DNA of 28,553 nt, taken from contig JBBTQP010000051.1 of the NCBI GenBank assembly GCA_038065635.1, forward strand, positions 1-28,553, written 5' to 3'. This stretch comes from JAHJFW01 sp038065635 (GTDB lineage: Bacteria; Patescibacteriota; Patescibacteriia; 2-12-FULL-60-25). The notes below the pieces were generated by a model that saw only the letters and a program-made list of their open reading frames with translations, was not told the DNA's origin and ran no database searches. Below are positions 23,501-28,553 of the stretch, piece after piece. Position 1 is the first letter of the stretch, and each line of letters begins with the position of its first letter. The position numbers and the translations under genes are program-made.

Positions 23501-26500
23501 ATCTCACTCTCCTGCGATCATTCCCTCCGGCGGAGTGCAAGGCGTATCCTGAAACCGATTCACCGTTCCCGAATTATTACGTGAAGGAGTGGGACTATAC
23601 GAAGGATCCGTTCAAGAAAAGTAAAACCGCCGACGGATACGAAGCGGCTAATTATTGCGAGTGGGGAGAGGATTGCGCGTGTAGCTATCGCAAGGTGAAA
23701 TACGGAGGACAAGCGACGAAATTCGTTTCGCCGTTCGGGCAAGCGCCGCCATCAGGAATTTGTTCTGGAGGCGACAAGGATGGAGAGAAATGTGTTCCTG
23801 GCGTAATCGCAACGACGAACGCCGCAGGCGAACAGCAGGTGCAGGCGGCAGTAGAGGATCCGGGTTGTCCGCGCGGACGCTGTGTTGAAATCAGCGACGT
23901 GATTTTGGTGCGCGGCCAATTCGGTCAGTGTTTGCAGCGGGATTACGCACGTTCGGTGGCCGGTGAAGCCGGTCGGCATCCGTGCCTCATTTGGAATCCC
24001 AATCCGATTTTGGCAAGTTATTACGATACCGCGCACTTCGTTCCGACGGCAGGATATATGCCGCCGGTGAACGCCGGAGAATATTATTGTTTGTCGCCGG
24101 CAAATCCGCCGTTCGAGAATAATTGGACAATGCAGAGCCAGGTTTATTGGGATGACAGCAAAGTAAAGGGAGACGTTTCGACCGGCGACGGCAAGGGAGA
24201 TGGCGCGAACCAATTTTTCTTTTTACCCGGAAGTTTGTCCAAGTTTAACTACGATACAGGTTATATCGCGGGTCAGTGCCATAACTCTGATACTTGTGGC
24301 GCGGGTGAAAGCGATTGTACGTGTCATGATGGCAGTAGCAATATTACTGCCAAGGATCGCGATTTTGACGATGTGATTCGAGCGGCTGAAAAAGGCATTG
24401 GAAACGCAAAGAGCACTGTATCGGCGAATTGTGACTATGAAAAAAGCAAGGTCGATCCTATAAACAGCTCATGCGACGAGGTCTGGCGTTTCACTAACCT
24501 CGGTCAAGGCATTGACGGAGTTAAACCGTGGAATGGCGAAGAAAGTTATCAGGCATATCGTTGTATGGTCGCTCATACCGGGGAATCGGACTCGGCTTCG
24601 AGCGGAGGGCCGCCGGGAAGCGGAGGGGATAAGGATGGTATTGGCGCGTGGGACAGGCCACCTGATTCAGATTACAACTTCGGCCGTTGGATTCAGACTG
24701 GACGCGGCATTGGTCGGACATACATGGAATATTTTATTGCGGTTAAGCCGCTTGGTGTCGCCAGATGGTTGTTTCCTGAAGCGACGGAAGATGAGTTGAA
24801 AGCAGCAAAGGAAAATGCGCTGAAAGAACGGAATTTCTCGCAATTCCAATTTTTCCCGAAGGCCGACGCTTTCTCTGCCGCGTGCAGTTTGCCGCCGGAG
24901 TATGCGGATGCCGGAAGCGTTACCGATTGGGGAGACAGCGCTCAAGTGACGGCCGCGTCCAAGACCGTGTTGAGTAATTTCAACCGCGATTTCAAAGGCA
25001 CGCTAGACCGTTCCAATGAAGGTATATTGACTGATGACAAAGGCATCCCGATCAAATTGCCATGCTCCGGTTATAACAACCCCGGTGATAGTCCTGGCGA
25101 CAAAACGCCTCCGGTTTGGTCTGGAAGCGATCCGGGTTGTTATTACAAATACTGGGAGACTAACTATCGTTTGGCGGAAGGTTCGAAATTCGAATGGTTG
25201 AATACGAATAAATCCTCCTCGTTTTTCGAACGCCGCAAAGACTATTATTCGCGCGAACGCAACTGCTCCAAATCCGGTTTTGCAATCAGAGCGATGTTTG
25301 AAAATACGGATAAATCGCAGAATGATTTGACTGTCGAAGAGGTTAATAAGGGGAAATTAAACGGACCGTGGAATTTTGTCGGGTTCTGGGTTACGGCTTG
25401 TACCGTAGGCACCAATTACGAGTCTTTCCTCTATCTCGGTTTGAAGGTGAAGCACGCGGATATTTGCCGCCAGCTTGCGCAGGTCATTTCGCCGCACACG
25501 CGAGAAAGCACGGCTTTTGCTGATCGCGTTTGGAATAAGGGGACTTTTGCCTTGCCGATATTGGGATACTCGTACGTTAGCAATTATTCTCCTTTTGGAT
25601 CGGCATTGGCGCAAGGAGAGCCCGGCGTTGAACCTTTGTTCCAAACCGGCCAGCCAACGGAAAATTATTCCAAACTAAAACCGCCGACTTTCTTGGGCTC
25701 TGGAGTTTCTTTTAACTCCACTCGGCTAAGCCCTCTGCAAAACTGGTCATACCTGACGAATATCTTTGCTCGCGTGTATCGCGTTTACACTTACTATGAC
25801 GCAGGAGTTCCGATAGACGGTTACGCTTGTATCGGAGGAGTGAGCGACGGAATGTCGTGTCCGGCGCCAAGATACCAGAACGACCTACTATGGGACGCAA
25901 GATGGAAGCGAGTATGCGGTGGCGTTGGTTTGTGCAATAATGGACTCGTGTCCGTTCAAGTTAAAAATAAACTGGGCAGATGCAATGCCTTGTCAGGAGT
26001 CAACAGCGGATTGGAGTGCGGCAGTAATGTTGAAAAAGTCACTTATGATCCGGTGTGCCACAATGCGCCAATGAAAAACGTGGACGGAGTGTTGATTCCA
26101 CAATATACGAAATGCGAAATACGATCGAATTGGTCACAATGTAAAAATAAAAATTTTATAAAAAAGAAAAACCCCACAGTGGATGATTGTTCGAAAGGCG
26201 CTTTAGACATTATAACCGCGCATGAGCCGAATAACGCTTTTGGTTGCGGATCGGACGCAGTAGAACCGGGCGCGAGCTGTACGCAACCGGACGGAAATTC
26301 AAGAGATTGTCCTCTAAGGATAGACGAGGGTACGTTGGACTGTATTCCAGATGATTTCGGAGCCAACGTCGGATACTGCAGTGGCGGATATGAGCATTCG
26401 CGTTGCATCAAAAAAGAAGATTGTGTGTTCACGATTTCACAGTGGTGGGGAGGGTTTGATGATCAGCATCTTGTTGATTCTGGCGGACAGAAATCCTTAC

Positions 26501-28473
26501 AAGTTAAGGGATTTGATAAGAACACGCAGACTGTAACTTACATGAATGCGCCGGTTGAATTGACGCAAGTAACTTTGTCAAAAAATGTAACAAAAGGATG
26601 TTCGGCGAAAGATACAACGATGAGTTGTATACAGAGAGTGGTGTTAGCTACCGGGCTTACTGGAGATTTTGCACTTGCCTACCAATTACGAAACGGGAGA
26701 ATAGGTAATATGACCGCTAATTCGTATCTGCAGAAAAAATGGCCGGCGCCACATACGTATGCTTCGGATCCGGGGACGAAAAATTATATCGTGCCAGGAC
26801 TCTGCGAGGGACCGGAAGGCGCGTCGCAGGATCCTAATAATTTACTCAACAATTCGTCGGTTGCGGCATATGGAGACTCAACCGGATATGGTGGCCGTGC
26901 CGCTTACGCATTCCAAGCCGGTCAATGCGAAGGAGGAATACGGGAAGGACAATCGTGTTTTACCTCTTCGACCACAGGAATCGTCAATGGAAAAACGAGC
27001 GACGAATGGCCGCATCCGAATACTTGCGCGCCGCCGAAAGGTACGACGGTTGGAACGTGCAAGAATGTTACACAGACATCAAAGAGTTTCGATCCTATCA
27101 ACGGTCAGACGCCATTAACGCCGGACTGCGTGTTTGCAGAAACGGGTACTGGCAATCCGTTCTCCGATGATCCGGATTTGGATAACAACGCCTGCACTCG
27201 CAGCGCGGGATATAAACCGCGAAAGGATCTATGCGGACAGAATCTCGATAATGAAAAGTGCTTGATTGGATATGATTTGAGAACCGGTAGTATGCAATCC
27301 TCACTCAACCAAGCCCAGTCACTCGCGCCAACGGACGTAACCTCCGGATTCCATAACCCGATCTTCCTCGGCTCTACCGTAGGCAGTCCGTACGACTATC
27401 AGCACATCGCATACTACGCGCCGCGTCCTCCGACAATCGCGGCGCCGGATTTGAGCAGGAGCTGCGAATCGCCAGGGCAGTGTCGTATTTCGAAGATCGG
27501 CGGATTCACTCTTGAAAATCAAGCCGAAGGATCCGTTTCGTTCGGCGGAGGCAAGGCGCAAGTCTCAATGCGATTCTACGGATGGGCGGCTCATGATCAG
27601 ACGCCGCTAAAGAACGTTTACGTAGATTGGGGAGACGGCACCATAACGAAAGTCGAAGAGGCACGCATAAAGAATCATAAGCCGTTTTGCGGAGGCACTC
27701 GAGAGTGCGAGCTCGCTCCGGGACTAACCTGCAACTCTGATTCGGATTGTCCCCCTGCCTCCGGAAAGTGCATGGACGTAGGCACATGCGGACAAAATCC
27801 AAACATACAGTGCGTTCGCGATCAGGATTGCGCGGTCGGAGGAAAAAAGAGCGACAAATGCAACATCCGCCAATTCTTCGGCAATTCCGAGGACGCTTGC
27901 GAAGCCAACTACTTCGAGTTCGGTCATGCTTACGCCTGCAATCCGCAGAAACTCCCGCTTTGCGATGCGTCGAAGCATTGCAGCAGAAATCCGGACATCG
28001 CGTGTACTAATGCGAACGTAGGTACGGTCTGCGGAGTTGGAGACAAATGTCTTGCCGATCTCGCGCCGTCAAGCGTGGAAGGCGGAGTCGGCGGATGTTA
28101 CGACAGTACAAAAGTCGCCTGCCGCTTCACCCCAAAACTAATGCTAAAAGACAGCTGGAACTGGTGCACGGGAGAATGCAGAGCGGGAGCGATGGTGGGG
28201 GATTCGTTGAGTGATTCAACAGACCCGTTGAATCCGACTCTCGTTAAGCATCTATATGGTGGGTGTTGGGATGGGACGGAGACGAAGAGGAATACGGATA
28301 AAAAATTAGAGGAATTAATTATGGACGGAGGAATGGGAAAAAATGAATGCCGCCTTGAACGGATTACAAAAGAGGAGATTGATAAAAAAATAAAAACGGA
28401 ACAACCATATTATCGCAATATCCGTCCATGGATCGTGTACCCAGGCTCTGTCCAAGTCGGGACATATAAGTAA
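17530..28473 (+). CDS. Giant (3647-residue) secreted cysteine-rich modular surface protein
   Basis: One uninterrupted frame of 10.9 kb. A signal peptide (basic RR at 3-4, hydrophobic 15-32, likely cleavage ARA/E at 36-37) sends it out. Residues 37-330 are mostly helical, with a hydrophobic stretch near 280-320. From about 581 to 1600 a C-x6-C-x2-[YF] motif recurs at least ten times (CSKENVGC at 611, CQQSDQGC, CSLKDVGC, CREEAISC, CSASEDSC, CPIEQSEC at 1552). Two jelly-roll, carbohydrate-binding-like modules are interleaved (about 676-850, PNSSFE start; about 1161-1289). Later come C-x-G-G-x3-G-x2-C motifs (2078, 2767, 3133), a PKD-like domain with VDWGDGT (3365-3371), and small Cys-knot segments. 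No C-terminal anchor is seen. The many paired Cys imply extracellular disulfides. Adhesion to a host cell or sugar is a guess; no enzyme motif was recognised. Confidence 0.9.
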   Translation: MKRRPPFGFILAKRMLTAGIAVVLALQFSFPLAARAENSPDMSKIVIPPLVPSTPVFIVGNVYEEVKKQLNSFGDQLITGGVFALFNAFQVFSQRIAYDAAQRILTGDAGQAPLFWEEGFGDYLESVTLDAGNQFISSINSEVFNPLGYDLCTPIDPLKLQLSFGVKPIDQLKATCDFAKIGSAWEQTKDAITDTKDVFDNIAPMYDPASSELNVGIGFHQKYLDAQARNETAAELDRKETQGLKQIQDAISGNIKTPTQVAKDTIAATNAVSMKLANYELNAMQMATIAFKVGFTQLGIMTASTFLNTLAVGLLDKLFKGMTGSSVDVKSVDLVNSESVSNSNVARARIVFSDLLTPNLYSSAQQDFVNEFVSCPTPRGIWHCAMDDAFATALRSVGEDGAYTVGRASHVVLNGAPPSNPEFLHQDWELIPESEAKDNTDPSCYQRAYCASNLTKLRYARILPVGWEIAANSPYNTKKNGKYVTLGEAIRGFTVCNEKDEADSSHPWCNLVDPNWVLTAPPFQCKVKGFADTVFPGTQIRLQDCADAVSCLKRDDKGKCTGGYGYCLAEKPTWRFTADACLERFASCRTYTTRSSEMVSYLRNTIDYGSCSKENVGCQWYANQRDPSDKNGNVWLGEYAATSGPRVYFDATAKTCSAGSDGCTKLYQVQLNTPSLNLVPNSSFEKTDANEGVVSKLFDWDFLLKKIKPKYAFPDPDEGINAVQGSNSYEPFSSDELFGPLIAIAPVRNYTLGAYVRNVDKTKDGNIALVLSLSQDKYLFTPVVAGKFFRSEGCTSPAKATAPGFDQKIASGDKSIDWQRIECSFVSNVGTASGRIGILGTNVLVDSIQLEETEKATAYVDGVASGLKEKHLKVSPEEFSCKGAKTDPAICSNYARVCQQSDQGCQGYRDVNNPTAPEIPASLSAVDFCPAVCVGYAEYRKQPAPFDLGKSTNEFLNDPQDVTVAHFVPAYARQCSLKDVGCEEFTNVETAAAGGEGKAYFNYVRACEKPNDNTETYFTWEGSDTTGYQLRTWSLIHDAAAPAPFPPKIVQKAGQDGILKNPKSCNAAYWQTGADTDCRQLFNANGDAFYAYFSQTVVSTPECTDYRMNKSSVADCGKTGGSYDPQSGECIYRIQASASRTCSAVAAGCRAYIGTTGRNTTEVFSEDFRTTSTAKFTKGDLSNESILVGDKSLKITDTGILSTETIFPSFPNQLYSVTFWAKTTSSSQDTSAIVVDGNVIGNFQAQVDWRRYEFGPFSTASTAPTSSIKFAELPNATFLDSIRIERLNDVSYIVKDSWAVPAECDRTPEGLPQPQAMLGCRAYSDRDQNNVTVRRFGHLCREEAISCKAFVDTRNSENPYEQTFELPGTDLNAKTTTSSKQWEDQYLGTATTKRPADRFVYLIDDLQAQCSASEDSCRAFGKPKYKQDYLSLESASTSKFETVYFIDDITKYVANDGEPDMLCRKDELYCDEFKSGKITAYFRNPADHACEWKDKVLLKKNEDKGIPADGEYTGWFRKGTDAPCYPSVLSTGNTYLIQNSGDPGYTGWGGLCPIEQSECTEFRDPNDHSDPTHPSGKPYFFIHNQRLDVKSCNGKVDLLSGCILFRDMGDVRLRYSVPATYAKSHAEGDIPETPIDCVTDPDNDFCRKCTDLKYVFNSYDENSFAFVTCANTDFPDDIVPVWFDEKSADLKVGKPALCEFALTLPCDEKNQNSVQCWLQNQYPDFAAAKKKFDEKVCGNDDSCSVSVGNVSTAGKCTKAAVENDANVIMKVKLDRDCAQWLGCATAETVFDPVQQKYTDVCMETAMCDVSKGSNAGTFCANYVDRTKDPILRPGAFFSSEIYTKRKSGFGTLDYSGYAIPDQFQAADIQNRKVGKELFANTPSLANKFAQDYRLAAAVSEKTGMVIFPKDENVPADPLYPNLLICKHRQTGRTGYFNRGGTKGMRVCYFPIDALSTRSADAIIDPSKNEADPRNIQQLSDTLKQSVDPKIDLTLLRSFPPAECKAYPETDSPFPNYYVKEWDYTKDPFKKSKTADGYEAANYCEWGEDCACSYRKVKYGGQATKFVSPFGQAPPSGICSGGDKDGEKCVPGVIATTNAAGEQQVQAAVEDPGCPRGRCVEISDVILVRGQFGQCLQRDYARSVAGEAGRHPCLIWNPNPILASYYDTAHFVPTAGYMPPVNAGEYYCLSPANPPFENNWTMQSQVYWDDSKVKGDVSTGDGKGDGANQFFFLPGSLSKFNYDTGYIAGQCHNSDTCGAGESDCTCHDGSSNITAKDRDFDDVIRAAEKGIGNAKSTVSANCDYEKSKVDPINSSCDEVWRFTNLGQGIDGVKPWNGEESYQAYRCMVAHTGESDSASSGGPPGSGGDKDGIGAWDRPPDSDYNFGRWIQTGRGIGRTYMEYFIAVKPLGVARWLFPEATEDELKAAKENALKERNFSQFQFFPKADAFSAACSLPPEYADAGSVTDWGDSAQVTAASKTVLSNFNRDFKGTLDRSNEGILTDDKGIPIKLPCSGYNNPGDSPGDKTPPVWSGSDPGCYYKYWETNYRLAEGSKFEWLNTNKSSSFFERRKDYYSRERNCSKSGFAIRAMFENTDKSQNDLTVEEVNKGKLNGPWNFVGFWVTACTVGTNYESFLYLGLKVKHADICRQLAQVISPHTRESTAFADRVWNKGTFALPILGYSYVSNYSPFGSALAQGEPGVEPLFQTGQPTENYSKLKPPTFLGSGVSFNSTRLSPLQNWSYLTNIFARVYRVYTYYDAGVPIDGYACIGGVSDGMSCPAPRYQNDLLWDARWKRVCGGVGLCNNGLVSVQVKNKLGRCNALSGVNSGLECGSNVEKVTYDPVCHNAPMKNVDGVLIPQYTKCEIRSNWSQCKNKNFIKKKNPTVDDCSKGALDIITAHEPNNAFGCGSDAVEPGASCTQPDGNSRDCPLRIDEGTLDCIPDDFGANVGYCSGGYEHSRCIKKEDCVFTISQWWGGFDDQHLVDSGGQKSLQVKGFDKNTQTVTYMNAPVELTQVTLSKNVTKGCSAKDTTMSCIQRVVLATGLTGDFALAYQLRNGRIGNMTANSYLQKKWPAPHTYASDPGTKNYIVPGLCEGPEGASQDPNNLLNNSSVAAYGDSTGYGGRAAYAFQAGQCEGGIREGQSCFTSSTTGIVNGKTSDEWPHPNTCAPPKGTTVGTCKNVTQTSKSFDPINGQTPLTPDCVFAETGTGNPFSDDPDLDNNACTRSAGYKPRKDLCGQNLDNEKCLIGYDLRTGSMQSSLNQAQSLAPTDVTSGFHNPIFLGSTVGSPYDYQHIAYYAPRPPTIAAPDLSRSCESPGQCRISKIGGFTLENQAEGSVSFGGGKAQVSMRFYGWAAHDQTPLKNVYVDWGDGTITKVEEARIKNHKPFCGGTRECELAPGLTCNSDSDCPPASGKCMDVGTCGQNPNIQCVRDQDCAVGGKKSDKCNIRQFFGNSEDACEANYFEFGHAYACNPQKLPLCDASKHCSRNPDIACTNANVGTVCGVGDKCLADLAPSSVEGGVGGCYDSTKVACRFTPKLMLKDSWNWCTGECRAGAMVGDSLSDSTDPLNPTLVKHLYGGCWDGTETKRNTDKKLEELIMDGGMGKNECRLERITKEEIDKKIKTEQPYYRNIRPWIVYPGSVQVGTYK

Positions 28474-28491
28474 CACAACGGTGATTTTTTT

Positions 28492-28537
28492 CCTCCCCTT
28501 AACTCAACAAAATTAAGGGGAGGTTAGGAGGGGTTAT
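28492..28537. repeat. Palindromic repeat after the giant gene (possible terminator)
   Basis: CCTCCCCTTAA (28492-28502) pairs perfectly with TTAAGGGGAGG (28513-28523) around a ten-base loop, followed by TTAGGAGGGGTT. The CCTCCCC...GGGGAGGTTAGGAGGGG pattern matches a repeat I recall from many bacterial genomes. It may help end the operon transcript, but there is no T-run after it on the plus strand. Only 16 further bases lie in the window. Confidence 0.7.
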
Positions 28538-28553
28538 ATTCCTGTTGATTGTA

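Noticed and set aside
17914..28010. Long open frames antisense to or overlapping the giant gene (for example 18607-19539)
   Set aside because: They are explained by codon bias of the plus-strand gene; none has a recognisable domain or start context.
28492..28523. Confident intrinsic terminator of the giant gene
   Set aside because: The stem is strong but no T-run follows it on the plus strand; the T-run lies before the stem.

Overview
The window reads as a fragment of a Candidate Phyla Radiation (Patescibacteria, Parcubacteria-like, possibly Uhrbacteria-like) chromosome. This placement is inferred from gene style: an SMC protein far shorter than usual, few Shine-Dalgarno sites, starts a few bases downstream of -10 boxes, an operon with a huge Cys-rich secreted protein, and many short palindromic repeats. 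I could not search databases. UGA ends at least three ordinary genes (10283-11137, 13037-13771, 16103-16474), so the UGA-to-Gly code of Absconditabacteria/Gracilibacteria does not apply.

Layout. 1-4940 (+): a reverse transcriptase of the diversity-generating-retroelement (DGR) type, an MBL-fold protein with a decayed metal site, a perfect 22-bp inverted repeat, a small single-pass membrane protein, and gyrA. A convergent terminator and fragment region (4941-5161) separates these from minus-strand genes: a NYN-domain protein broken by one in-frame UGA, clpP, nrnA-type DHH phosphoesterase and rbfA (5162-7934). A divergent control region with a perfect 10-bp inverted repeat leads into a plus-strand operon (8026-12840): short SMC, zinc-ribbon methyltransferase, and a polytopic GT-C-like membrane protein. 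After a repeat cluster come a second methyltransferase (13037-13771), a compact regulatory stretch (two TTGACA/TATAC promoters, an intrinsic terminator and a candidate structured RNA, 13768-14074), a VanW-family envelope protein, an Hsp20 chaperone, another repeat cluster, and a two-gene operon: a membrane protein with Ca-binding DxDxDG repeats and a 3647-residue secreted Cys-rich protein filling 17530-28473.

How it fits together. gyrA, smc, clpP, rbfA, nrnA and hsp20 are core housekeeping genes. The methyltransferase/GT-C pair, VanW protein, Ca-repeat protein and giant protein look like cell-surface functions. Palindromic repeats fill nearly every long gap, and in two places run into coding sequence (the nrnA stop codon; an in-frame insert in smc).

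Strongest items for follow-up: the giant disulfide-rich surface protein, the hinge-less SMC, the candidate ncRNA upstream of vanW with a promoter firing into a terminator beside it, the UGA-interrupted NYN gene behind clpP, and the promoter layout implying leaderless mRNAs.
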